In this document: positions 42,926 through 53,778 of the stretch, piece after piece
Numbering within the stretch: the first letter of the stretch is position 1
Layout: each line of letters begins with the position of its first letter
NCBI GenBank assembly: GCA_963682025.1
Contig: OY821518.1
Span: 12,400,600-12,464,599 of the forward strand
Reading direction: 5' to 3'
Length of the DNA stretch: 64,000 bases
Source of the DNA: Cordilura impudica
Taxonomy: Eukaryota; Arthropoda; Insecta; Diptera; Scathophagidae
Program-made: the position numbers and the translations under genes
The notes under the pieces: model-generated
What the model was told of the DNA's origin: nothing
Database searches by the model: none
Seen by the model: the letters and a program-made list of their open reading frames with translations, nothing else

Positions 42926-42958
42926 GTTTATACTTACTTTTATCAATCTTAATTGAAA

Positions 42959-43327
42959 CTAGCAGATTCCAGTCCTCGAAATTCGAGTGCAAATTCTAGA
43001 AAATATTATTTGTATATTAAATATGGTATGGTAATCAATTATAGCCAATTCACAAATCAACACAAAAAAACAAACTCATTTTTATTACAAACACATTAAC
43101 AAATTTAATAAACACACACATAGCATTGTATAATTTTATGTATGTGTTAGTAGCAACTGCAAATATAATGTAACCAAACTAAAGGAAAAAAAAATAAAAA
43201 TCTCTAAATCTGCAAAAAGGCTAAAAAGAAGCACCTTTTAAATAATATACGTTTGGTCAAAATCGGGATAAAACGGTAGAACAAAACATCGGTCACAAGA
43301 AATAGCCTAGCCTATTAATATTATAGA
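42959..43327 (-). mobile_element. Non-autonomous Helitron, copy H4
   Basis: 369 bp. In element sense it starts TCTATAATATTAATAGG after an A and ends CTAG before a T, with the CTCGAATTTCGAG palindrome near the 3' end. It lies 34 bp beyond the LINE 5' end. Confidence 0.85.
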
Positions 43328-43612
43328 TTAAAAAAACCCAAATTGTACCAATGTTTTTCTCTCTGTCAAAGTTGTGGTTTGCTTTACAAAGGAAACCAAA
43401 AACGTGTGTTTAATTAAAGAACGGTAAACAGAATATCGATAAAAAAGGAAGGGCTAAGAACAATGCAGCCACATTGCAGAGAGGTCTACCAACTACTCGA
43501 AAAAAATAATTTGCTCAGGGTTGCTCCTATATACATACGTCAAATAAAGGTGTTTATTTTCCATGTGAAATATAGGCTGAGGCAACTGAAAATTGTATTG
43601 AAAAAAAACTTA

Positions 43613-43730
43613 TACCCTGTTTCCATAACACAATTCGTCACAGACGAACGAAAATTTGTATGAAGAACCAAAACAAAATACACACAAATTTTCATTCTCC
43701 TGTGACGAATTGTGTTATGGAAACAGGGTA
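43613..43730. mobile_element. MITE with long perfect inverted repeats and TTA duplication
   Basis: 118 bp. The arms 43612-43643 and 43700-43731 are perfect inverse copies over 32 bp (beginning ATACCCTGTTTCC), with more partial pairing inside. TTA at 43610-43612 and 43731-43733 fits the 3-bp TWA duplication of PIF/Harbinger elements. No coding capacity. Confidence 0.75.
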
Positions 43731-43733
43731 TTA

Positions 43734-44625
43734 AAGTTTGAAAAGCTTCTATAATTAACCTATTCAATATTTTTAAATTTTTTTTTCGAATTTCCTTTAG
43801 TTAGAGCATACCAAATGAAATGTCATACCTGTTTTTTAAGAATTTACAAATTTTGTTTACACTTTTGGTCGCTCGCACAACATCGGTATATATAATGTTG
43901 TATTAATTAAAGCAGTTCTTAGAATTTTATTTTTTCTTTTCTTAGGAAAAATTTTAACAACTTATAATTAAAAAAATTATAGATTTCTATTCTCTCAACA
44001 TCGCATAACTGAATTATCAGGTTCTGCGAATTACTGTATGAAATTTTTAAACTCTTGTATCAAAAATGTTTTTAAATAATCGATTTATTTATATTTAACT
44101 TTTGTTAGAAGTTTTATTAATTTGTTTCCTCTCTTTACTGAAGGCATCCTGATTAACAACACTGATTAAAACCACAATAAAAGAATAGTAAAATTGTGCT
44201 TTAAATAAAATTGAATTTTAAAATCCAACAATTAAAAAATTCAGTTTTTTTAGGCTCCGGAATAAAAAGTTCAATAAATCTGTAGTAATATTCAATCCGA
44301 GTTATACCATATTGCTTGGACGGATATTCCTTAGAATGAATTTCATTAATTTTAATTAGAAAAAATTTTCAAAAATCTAACTGAGATTTATCAGAATATA
44401 TTAAAAATTCCAGATGAACTTTGGACTGACTTTTTTAAACATAATATCTCAGATTTGTATATACATACTTCTTTTAAGTTTTAGTGGTAAATGTAATTAT
44501 ATTCAAAGTTTTAAATTATCTTTGGCAAATACATGCATGCATATTTAAAACATGATCTCTCTCTATGGCACATAATTCCATAATCAACAACATCAAAGCA
44601 TGTTTTAAAATCACTTTTCTTGTAA
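43734..44625. other. AT-rich DNA, no gene seen
   Basis: No motif, terminal repeat or coding frame recognised between the MITE and the tRNA-Gly gene. Confidence 0.45.
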
Positions 44626-44696
44626 GCATCGGTGGTTCAGTGGTAGAATGCTCGCCTGCCACGCGGGCGGCCCGGGTTCGATTCCCGGCCGATGCA
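44626..44696 (+). tRNA. tRNA-Gly (anticodon GCC)
   Basis: Same 71-nt sequence as at 2462. A T run (TTTGTTTTTT) directly follows as terminator. No tRNA-Lys partner lies next to it, unlike the copies at 14-21 kb. Confidence 0.97.
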
Positions 44697-45464
44697 TTTG
44701 TTTTTTATATAAAATTACAATTATATTTTTTCCCCCATTAACGATAATTAATTGGTTCAAAACATTTTTTAACATTATTTTTTGTAATAAGCAATATTTC
44801 ATCTAAATTAAACTGTAAACGTTTAGGACAGATTGTTTTGTATGTATATGGGCATTTTGCCAACTTTATCTTCACGTTTAACTACATTGGCATTTATTCT
44901 TATTTCTAATGTTCTTTAAACAAAAATGAACCAAATATTATCACGTATTTGTAGATAACACATCTGTCAGCTTTGTGGAGTTTCTAAGTATGAGTATGCA
45001 ATTGTTTAATTGGTATTTTTCAAAATTTGTTGCGATACTTTAATGCATTGTTGCCACAAGTGCCTTTCTAAAGACCTTTTAAAAAAAAATAATATAAGTT
45101 AAACAAATCTAGGTTAAGAGCCTTCACAAATGTCAGTCACGAAGATGATTTAATGTCTCAAATGGAATTCTTGACAAATGATCATAGTGAAATAATAATT
45201 TGTCTCAACCAGTCATTCAAAAAACTGTAAACAGTTGAACGAACACAAAGTTGATGTTGAACATAAAAAAAAACTTGTATAAATATAATCGAACATAGTT
45301 TTTAAACAAAAAACGTTTCTTATCTCTAAATTAGTGAAAGTATAAGAGGAAAATCCAGTATGGATTCATTAGTTAGTGAGTTAAAGTTAAAAATAGCTAA
45401 GGTCAGGCTAAATTGTGTGTCTGCGTGTTTTTCAAATAATCTTTGAGTGAGACCTGGTCAATAA

Positions 45465-45535
45465 GCATCGGTGGTTCAGTGGTAGAATGCTCGCCTGCCA
45501 CGCGGGCGGCCCGGGTTCGATTCCCGGCCGATGCA
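45465..45535 (+). tRNA. tRNA-Gly (anticodon GCC)
   Basis: Same 71-nt sequence as at 2462, 768 bp after the previous copy; TTTTTGTTTT follows. Confidence 0.97.
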
Positions 45536-45872
45536 ATGCAATCTTTTTGTTTTGTTTGCATATTTTTTATTTTGGAAGCATTTTTAACTTTGGAAGCAAA
45601 AGTTATTCGGGAATTTGGAGAATCGTTAAGATTCTTTGCTCAAAAAGAACTCAGAAATAACATTGAAAATGTAAATTTTATAAAATAATCCGATATGAAT
45701 TCGGATGGTTTTAGAGACTCATTATTTGATCTTTGTGGAGGCGAATTGTTTATGAAATTTAGATTTTTGTGGGCAAACTTTTTTATAAAATATTCTTGGA
45801 TTTATTTTGCTCAATCAATAAAAAACAAGCAGTCCATTCCATTGTAAAAATAGTCTCGTAAATCGGCACATA

Positions 45873-46350
45873 TCTATAATATCAATTGGTAATACGATTT
45901 CTTGTGACCGATATTTCTTCCACAAGTTTCTCCCGATTTTGACCAAACGTATCTTATTTGAAAGGAATTTCTTTTTAGCTGGCCACCAGATTTACAGATT
46001 TTTCAATTTTTACATTTTTTTTTTTTTTTGGAGTAAAATGCATTTAAAGTTACTACTAACACATACATACGTAAAATTATACAATGCTATGTGTGTGTTT
46101 ATTAAATTTTTTTAATGTGTTTGTGAGTTTATTTTCTTTATTCACAATGATAATTGTGTTGAATTGAAAAATAATTTTGGACATAAAACCATAATTGGGC
46201 ATAAACCAATAACGACAATAATCGATATTTTAAAAGTGTTGAATTGTGAAATGGCTGCAATTGATAAGCATACCTTTAGGGTCTTTGTTAAGTGAAAAAA
46301 TAAAATTTCCTAGAATTTGCACTCGAATTTCGAGGGCTGGGAACTGCTAG
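45873..46350 (+). mobile_element. Non-autonomous Helitron, copy H5
   Basis: 478 bp, the longest uninterrupted copy. It starts TCTATAATATCAATTGG after an A and ends CTAG before a T, with the CTCGAATTTCGAG palindrome near the 3' end. It carries an internal segment of about 100 bp (near 46140-46240) that shorter copies lack; H6 keeps a partial version. Confidence 0.85.
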
Positions 46351-46859
46351 TAATTGTGTCAAAATCAGCATTCTCTGTCGTACTTCGATATGACTTACCG
46401 AGACTTATTGACATGTTTTTTATGTTTTATATTTTTTTATTTCAATGCTTGCTGATATACATACAAAATTTTTTGTTTTTTCATTCGGTGCAAAAATTAT
46501 CAAATTTTTCGGCGTTCCTGCTATGGAGTAAGAAACATAAAGCTTTCCATGAGAAAAACATGAGGTTTTAAAATTAAATCCGGCAACACTTAAAGATTGA
46601 TACTGAGTTTAGAATATTATTTGGCAACTTTTTATTTGAACGATTTTTAATTTTTATTTCGACGATTTTCGATTTGGGCGAATTTTGATTTTTGCGATTT
46701 TAGTTTTTCGAATTTTTCGCCAATTTTTGGCAAAAGTTTCAAAACTGTCGCACTTATAGAACTTCATATTTTTTGTATGGGTGGTACCACGTCCACTAAT
46801 CTTATCCCACCCACTTTTTAATTAACTACTCACATAAATATATGATGGATTCGTACAAA

Positions 46860-47960
46860 ATGTCAAGGCTCTCCCTTTTATAGTACTCTATTTATTTATC
46901 CCACGCCCACTACTCCGATCTCTTCGACTAATCACATGAATACTTTATGGTCACACACAAAGTGACCAGTACTCCAGCTATATGGCATTTAAATATCAAC
47001 AAAAATTATAGTCTATAGTTCTTTCCAAATACCCAGTAATTTAGAAGGTAAAAGCGGTAAAAAAGGGGGAAAAATGGTAACAAATGAATCTAGGAAAATG
47101 AAATTTGATGTGTAGACTCCATCCGAGAAACAAACATTGGCCATTTGAGGGGATAAACGGCAAAAAGGGTAAAAATGGTAACTTTCAGCACTTGGTTAAC
47201 ATATTAGTATATACTAGCAGATCCCAGCACTCGAAATTCGAGTGCAAATTCTAGAAAATTTTATTTTTTCATTTAATAAATTATTTTATAAGGCGCTAAA
47301 GGTATGCTAACCAATTTTAACCAATTTACAATTCAAACTTTTTAAATATCGCTTGCGTTATCCAAAATTATTTTTCAATTCTACGCAATTATTATTATGA
47401 ATGAAAAAAACAAACTCACAAACTCACAAATATATTAACAAATTTAATAAACGCACACATAGCATTGTATAATTTTATGTATGTGTTATTAGCAGCTTTA
47501 AATGCGTTTTATTAAAAAAAAATTTAAAAATTTAAAAATCTGTAAATATGGTGGACAGCTAAAAAGAAATCCCTTTCAAATAAGATACGATTGATCAAAA
47601 TCGGGAGAAAACTGTGGAACAACTCATTGGTCACAAGAAATCGCCTTACCTATTAACATTATAGATATATTAATTTTTGGTGTCCCGACTCCACCGGATA
47701 TTTAACATCAGTTAATTCTAACGTCTACGGGAGGAAAAACGGCCAAAAAGGGCAACAATTATACATTTCTTAAACATGGGATTTTATTCCAAAGGAGTGG
47801 ATTCCACTAGATATAGAAACATAAGATGAGAGGAAATCTTTTGGATATTCGGATGTTAAGGGCAGTGAAAACAGCCCAAGAGTGTACAAGAGTACCTTTT
47901 TGTGTCTCCCTTTACAAAGAATTTTAGGAATATTAAATTTGATATATAGATCCCACCAGA
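46860..47960. repeat. Old tandem array, about 120-bp period, split by a Helitron
   Basis: Blocks starting with a CTCCA(T/C)CCG-like or TCCACTAGA motif, then AACATC/AACATTGGCC and a GGCAAAAAGGGT(A)-type stretch, occur near 47117, 47690, 47806 and 47950. After subtracting the Helitron at 47214-47665, the spacings are about 121, 116 and 144 bp. Strongly drifted, so confidence is moderate. Confidence 0.5.
47214..47665 (-). mobile_element. Non-autonomous Helitron, copy H6
   Basis: 452 bp. In element sense A then TCTATAATGTTAATAGG at the start, CTAG then T at the end, with the 3' palindrome CTCGAATTTCGAG. Inserted in an old tandem array. Confidence 0.85.
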
Positions 47961-47999
47961 GACACTAACATCGACTAAAAATAAAATTTTTTAATGAAT

Positions 48000-49754
48000 T
48001 GTTTTATGACCAGTTTTTTTTTTTTTAATTTATGTTTTTATTTCTTTTGGGCTATGAGGTCAGCTTTAAGTTTTAAATAAAATAAATAAAAACGAAATAT
48101 ATCTCATCTTCACTCTACGTTTCGTTGACGTTTTTCAACGTCATCAAGAGTGCACAACATTTTTTTTTTTTATTAATTTGATTAATTTAATAAATATAGA
48201 GAAACAACTGGACACCACGACACAAATTTAGTCGCTAAGTTTAAAACTGTTATTTTTTTATATTTATTTTAATTATTTACTTTTACTAATTTATTTAATT
48301 TCATTAAAAATGTCCAAAAGATGTTAAAACTAAGTGCTCAAACTGCTTCTCGACGAGCAATTGTGAGAAACCACTGTTATCAGAGAAAAATCGTCTGGCT
48401 AGCATTAGTCCTACTAAAGAAGCTATGAACTGGAATTAGAATACTGTTGGCGAAAAAATTAAATATAAATATATAAATATAAATATATATATTAAATATA
48501 ATCGTTCGGTATAAGAATCTTCTACCCCAAGACCATTGCCATCATTTCATTTCGTATTGTAATTTTCCATTATTTTGTCAACAGCATAAAAATGAATAAT
48601 TTTAAGTTTTATTTTAAAATTTATTTTAAAATTTCAAAGAAAGGAGTACGAAAATATGACAATAGTTTGTTAGATGGATTTTTGATTTTGATGGATATTT
48701 TTCCAGTAAGAAATGAAAAGTGTTATTAAGTAATTCTGTGAAATAAAGGCAGTGTCATGTCTGTCACATTAAAAAATACTTCTTTTTACTATAATTTATT
48801 TTAGAATTCATGATTTTTTTATTCTTTATTAATAAACTTAACTCTTATATTAACTATAAACAACTGTTTCTTATTGTCATACAAATAAACTCAGAGCTTT
48901 TCTGTATTTTACAAACATCCTCATGTCTGTTACGGCTGATTTTAGCCCCCAATTGTTAATAATTATAAAACTTTCTCACTTTTTCTAATGGTAAATATGT
49001 TGGTCTGCACAATTTTGTAAATTTTAATGAACATTGAAAAACTCACTTTATAATATTGGGTTAAAAAGATCACTGAATGTCATGTCTGTCACTATGGAAT
49101 TAGCAAAAAGAATTTCGTCAGAAATATACGAGTACTTTGTTATGAGTTTCCATCGCGTTGTCACTCACACTATATATCTTATTGTTTTTATATATTATTT
49201 TGGTTTAAATAATTAATGTAATATAAGGCTAACAACGTAGCGGGTATACTGCAAGTACTAGTACGAGTTAGACATAAATAATCTGGTAACTAAAGACTTC
49301 AATATGTAGATAATAATAGAAAAGACCACAAATAAGTGTTTGTTTTTAATTTTAGGAAAAAAAAATTAACTTTTCGTACAAAATTCGAGAATTGGGAAAT
49401 ATGGAAATATTTATTAACAAATCGGAAAAAATCGAAATCGAGGAAGCTATTTTTTTTTTTTTTATTTCTCGCGCACAGCCTATATCTCTGCAAAGAAAGC
49501 GCAATAATATAAAAGAAAAACTTTGGATACATTTTGTTATCAATCGTGTAATAGTATCAAAATTAAATATGTTGGTACTTTTACAAACATAATTTTATAT
49601 CTACATAATAATTTATATAGTTACCATAATGATTGTTCGCAACTAAAAATAAACTCTAAATCAAGGGTCTTTACCTGAAAATCTGTATAAAAAAGTTTTG
49701 AAGTTTGATCATATTTAAAATTTTTATTCTCAAAACCGACATATTTTTCTAAGT
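48000..49754. other. AT-rich DNA, no gene seen
   Basis: Two items stand out. The first is a perfect 7-bp stem with a GAAA tetraloop on the minus strand (48126-48143), followed by ACGAAACG, resembling tails of some retroelements. The second is three copies of CATGTCTGT(C/T)AC at 48757, 48921 and 49078. No coding sequence is supported. Confidence 0.4.
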
Positions 49755-50084
49755 CTGCGGGGCCGAATGGTATACCAAAACTGGTGCTGAAATAGTGCTC
49801 CTCGACGCTAGCTAGTCCATTGGCCAACCTTTTCAGCCTTTCATACCGTGCGGGAGTCATTCCCTCTTGCTAGAAGGTTGCTAATGTCCAACTAATCCCT
49901 AAAAAGGTTGAGGCTAATAACCCTGGAAATTACTCTCCATTGCAATCTGCTATGCGCACTCAAAGTTGATGGAGAGTATATTAAATTTCCATCTTGTCAA
50001 CTACTTAGAGGCCAACTCACTTCTTAATGAACGACAGTATGGCTTCCGTAGAAATCGTTTTACGGGCGACGTGTTAGCTCTTCT

Positions 50085-50092
50085 CTCTAAGC
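50085..50092. repeat. Target-site duplication, left (hAT-2)
   Basis: CTCTAAGC, identical to 52551-52558. Confidence 0.92.
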
Positions 50093-50399
50093 CAGTGGTC
50101 GCCAAAGTTTTTGAACGAAGGGCCAAATAGAGTTTTAAAAAATATGAACTGGGCCAAAAATAGAAAGCACTAATAAAAGAAAAAAGTTTTGGTATGCAAG
50201 ATTTTGTAAATAAATTTATAACTCTAATAATTATATTTTTTATATTTTTATTTTTAGTTGCATTTACAATATTATTAATGTTTATATGTTCTTGAGAAAC
50301 TGATATCCTCAAAATTTCCGCCAAATGAGAATCAGTCAATCTCTCACGAAATTGACTTTTAATATATTTCATACGAAAAAATATTTGTTCGCAAATATA

Positions 50400-52190
50400 A
50401 GTGCTCACTTGCAGATTTTTTAATATTTGGAAATATAGTGTCATCTAAATTTTGGTAGAATTCAATCAAATTTCATTCCTTATGTACATCATTCAGAATG
50501 TCGTTACTCTAGTTGCATATTTTCTTCAACAGTATTCACCTCTACTTCAAATGCATTTCGAAATAAATTAAATTTTTTGTTTGCTTTTTTTAAAATCACC
50601 AAGTCTAACAATAAATTCATTTTGCAGTGATTCATTTGTATATTTTGTGAGCCTCCAACAATTTTGAGCAGCACTGAAAATGTACTACATTTTTTTGACG
50701 AGCTGGTTTGTAAAAAATTCCAATTTAACTTCAAAAGATTTTACATCGTAAAGTAATGAGTATGCTAATTTTCCTTTTCCTTGCACCTTATACTTCAGAT
50801 CGTTTATATGTGCAGTAATATCGGTTAAAAAAATTATTTACATAACCATGCATTATCTGATAATTCAGCAATAGGCTTTTGTTTTTCGTTCATAAAAATG
50901 TCAATTTCATGACGAAGACCCAAAAAACGTTTTAGTACTTTCCCTCTACTCAACAGCGCTATGATAAAGAATGTCGCCATGTTCAGCATTGATTGATGTT
51001 AGAAATTCTTGGAATTGACGATGATTCAAACCATGTCTCCGAATAAAATTTGTGATGTATGACACAATGTAGATGCATAGGTTTCTTATACCCAGTGTTT
51101 CACACTCCTTATTAATCCGTCCAATGAGACCTATATTTGCTCCAAACATATTTTTTGCACTATCTGTAGTTACACACATATCAACTGTTTATAATTTAAT
51201 TGTAGTTCTGTCATTATTTCAGAAACTTTAAGAAAAATACCTCTCCAGTGATTGTTCCCTTAAGACAGAGTTCAGAAAAAAAAAACACACACTGAATAAA
51301 AAACTCGTACATATATGTAAACAAACATAACTTAGGCCAACACACACATATTTTTATTTTCATATCAATCATGTTTGTTTTTAAATTTTCTACGGTGCCC
51401 AACACAACCATGACTGTGTTCGTTTTAATATTTCGTTATTTACACGAACAATTTTGTATCACGTACTTTTTGTTTCAATCACACATAAAGCACACATTTT
51501 TGAGTGTTGCTTTATTTGAAGTTCATGTTCTGGTACGTGTACTGAAAAAAAAAAACACAACATGTACAATAAACAGGTTCGAGTTCAGTTATATTTTAAG
51601 TCGTGTTTAAAGTATAACTGAACTCGAACCTGTTTATTGTACATGTTCTGTTTTTTCTTACTACACGAGCCACAACACGACTTAAAATATAACTGAAATC
51701 GACCCTGTTTATTGTACATGTTCTGTTTTTTTTTTTTCAGTACACGTACCAGAACATGAACTTCAAATAAAGCAACACTCAAAAATGTGTGCTTTATGTG
51801 TGATTGAAACAAAAAGTACGTGATACAAAAATGTTCATGTAAATAACGAAATATTAAAACGAACACAGTCATGGTTGTGTTGGGCACCGTAGAAAATTTA
51901 GAAACCCACATAATTGATATGAAAATAAAGATATGTGTTGGCTGCTTTTGAACAGAACATTGTGTGTTTCATGTGTGTATTTTCTGAACCTTGATTTTAA
52001 GTACATCTCAGAATGCTTCGTAGTGTATTGCCTATTCACATTATATTCTTTAAAAACTGCATTTGTTTCTTTCCAAAGAAGACACATCATTTTGTCTTTA
52101 AATTGTACAATAATATTTTTTATTGTCCATTTTGCGTTAAACATTCGACACTCGATATCAATTTTTCTTATTTTGGATGACGACATTGGT
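50400..52190 (-). pseudogene. hAT-2 transposase remnants (GTF2IRD2/ZBED-like)
   Basis: From high to low coordinate: MSSSKIRKIDIECRMFNAKW at about 52185, then a BED finger (CLLWKETNAVFKEYNVNRQY and TTKHSEMYLK; the second Cys of the usual C-x2-C pair has become Trp). Then the fold-back insertion. From 51179 down: [40 protein letters not shown] and [20 protein letters not shown], and finally stop-ridden stretches with [10 protein letters not shown]. The catalytic TTD of the second acidic block is present, but the rest of the core is broken. Matches the domain order of this hAT type. Confidence 0.8.
51268..51996. mobile_element. Fold-back element (large imperfect palindrome) inside hAT-2
   Basis: The inner 519 bp (51382-51900) has arms running inward from AAATTTTCTACGGTGCCCAA and its inverse, including TGACTGTGTTCGTTTTAATA and GTTCATGTTCTGGTACGTGT in both. 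Similarity continues more weakly outward to about 51268 and 51996. The centre holds extra inverted copies of ACAATAAACAGG. Both strands show mirror-image short frames, which are not genes. Confidence 0.8.
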
Positions 52191-52550
52191 ACAAATATAT
52201 TTAAATTTTTATTATCACTCAAAAACAAACTTGCACTATTTACGATTTAACAAAGACTAACATGTACGAAAAAAAACTAAACATAGTAATTAACTTCATG
52301 GGCTACTTAAATTACTATGAGTTTTAGTAAGAGTATTTAGTGTCGTTATATATACAGGATTTACAATTTAAATTTTTTATAGGGAGTAGAAATATGTAAG
52401 TTTAATAATAATATTAGAAAAAATTAAATTTGGGTGCTTTAAGAAGTTTTTCTTAAATATTTGTATTACTATCGAATTTTCACTCGGGGGCCGGATGGGT
52501 TGCTATAACGGGCCGGATATGGCCCGCGGGCCGTACTTTGGCGACCTCTA

Positions 52551-52558
52551 CTCTAAGC
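52551..52558. repeat. Target-site duplication, right (hAT-2)
   Basis: CTCTAAGC, a perfect copy of 50085-50092. Confidence 0.92.
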
Positions 52559-53778
52559 GATGGAGTCGATCCATCCATAAAGTTGTTCCTCTAAATATTT
52601 CCAAGGCATTCGAACGTGTGCGGCACGGTGCATTGATATCAAAACTTATTGCACTTGGTGTCGTTATTGACTTCTCTGGATTTAAGTCCCGTTTTCTCAG
52701 AGACCATACAATACCTGTTGTTATTGATCTCATCTAATGAGTTTCAGCTTAATTCTTTCTCGTTCTCTTTCTGAACGACCTTCTTGGTCAAACTTTCAAT
52801 TTTATATACTCTTTCGAATATGACAGCAGCATTTGTCATTCTATCTTCAATGATTGACACTCCGAGTGGGGTAAAGCGAATAGGGCTGATTTTAATGTGC
52901 AGAAGACTCAATGTTGTTTTCTGACCCATAGGGCCATGGATGCAACAATGTCATCTGTATATACGGGTAGTATAGGTACTGAGGAATCGGATACTCTTGA
53001 TGTTCTGGGCATGAAAATTCAATGTGATGTTCGTTGGAATGAATGTCTTGGTTTTCTAAAACGGTGCAAAAATTACTTCACTCCTTCTTATCTCCTTAAG
53101 ATCTATAAATCTGACTGAAAATGGAATACAACTCCCATATATGGGCAACAGCTTCAAAGTCTATTTGGGAGCTACCGGACCGTGTGTAAAGGAGGGCGTT
53201 GATGCTCATTAATGACACTAGGGTATACAACTCTATTGACTCATTGGACATCGTCGGAATATGGGTTGTGTAGCACAGTTCTATAGGTACTACCATGGGA
53301 AATGTCTTCTGAGATTAACGAACTCATTCTAAGAACCCGAGTTTCAGTTCGCTCTATCCGCTTCTCTAGCGGATCACATTCCTTTGTAGTCTATTGTTCA
53401 GTTGACCGCACAACACATTACAGGAAAAATTCGTTTATCAGTCAAACTAACCATATGCGGAATAAACTCCCCATACGGCTGTTACAATCTAATAAAATTT
53501 AAGTCAAATATCCACAAACACTACTCCCTCTTTCCTCTTTTCCATAACATATTTTCCAATGCAAAGCATCTGTAGGGGGCATCCCCTAAGTGTTGGTCAA
53601 TAATTAAAAAAAAAAAATATATGAAGCTACATCTATTCAAATTGTTATGAATATTTTGACTTAACACGGTACTTAAAAAACACCCTTTGGCAAATTGTGG
53701 CTTCACAGAAAACTCTTAACACGGCTTAAGCCCGATAGAACTTAAAATTATAAAAAATAACAGCAAAAAAATAAATTA

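Larger units (their letters stand above)
50093..52550 (-). mobile_element. hAT DNA transposon (hAT-2) inside LINE-B
   Basis: 2458 bp. Ends CAGTGGTCGCCAAAGT on the left and, read inward, TAGAGGTCGCCAAAGT on the right. A perfect 8-bp CTCTAAGC duplication flanks it. Transposase remnants on the minus strand resemble the hAT-derived part of the GTF2IRD2/ZBED type. A fold-back element of about 0.7 kb has inserted into it. Confidence 0.92.
49755..53500 (+). pseudogene. LINE-B reverse transcriptase, decayed
   Basis: The plus strand reads SAGPNGIPKLVLK, stop, then FSLSYRAGVIPSC, stop, KVANVQLIPKK. NSLLNERQYGFRRNRFTGD follows, up to the hAT. After the hAT come ISKAFERVRHGALISKL (normally D-I-S-K-A-F-D-R-V-W-H, so catalytic positions are altered) and FLRDHTIPVVID. 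Later blocks are KTQCCFLTHRAMD, DTLDVLGMKIQCDVRWNE, CKNYFTPSYLLKIYKSD and the C-terminal HYRKNSFISQT. The YxDD region is lost between 52740 and 52890. Numerous stops. Confidence 0.8.
49755..53617 (+). mobile_element. Jockey-type LINE (LINE-B), interrupted by a hAT
   Basis: The reverse transcriptase half of a Jockey-type LINE in two pieces, 49755-50092 and 52551-53617, with a 2.46-kb hAT between. The 3' end carries CATCTGTAGGGGGCATCCCC, GTGTTGGTCAATAATT and an A12 tail. The 5' half is missing or unrecognisable. A 3' fragment of the same family is at 1927. Confidence 0.85.

Noticed and set aside
48126..48143. Hammerhead ribozyme
   Set aside because: The conserved boxes do not fall at the required positions around stem II; kept only as a low-interest hairpin.
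49621..49865. Minus-strand frame with a good splice donor (DFQ then GTAAAG) and acceptor, looking like a host exon
   Set aside because: The plus strand of the same DNA reads conserved LINE reverse transcriptase text (GPNGIPKLVLK, AGVIPSC, KVANVQLIPKK), so the minus frame is a shadow and the splice signals are chance.
51371..51911. Pair of similar 80-108 residue frames on opposite strands
   Set aside because: They mirror each other because the DNA is a palindrome (fold-back element); no protein features.
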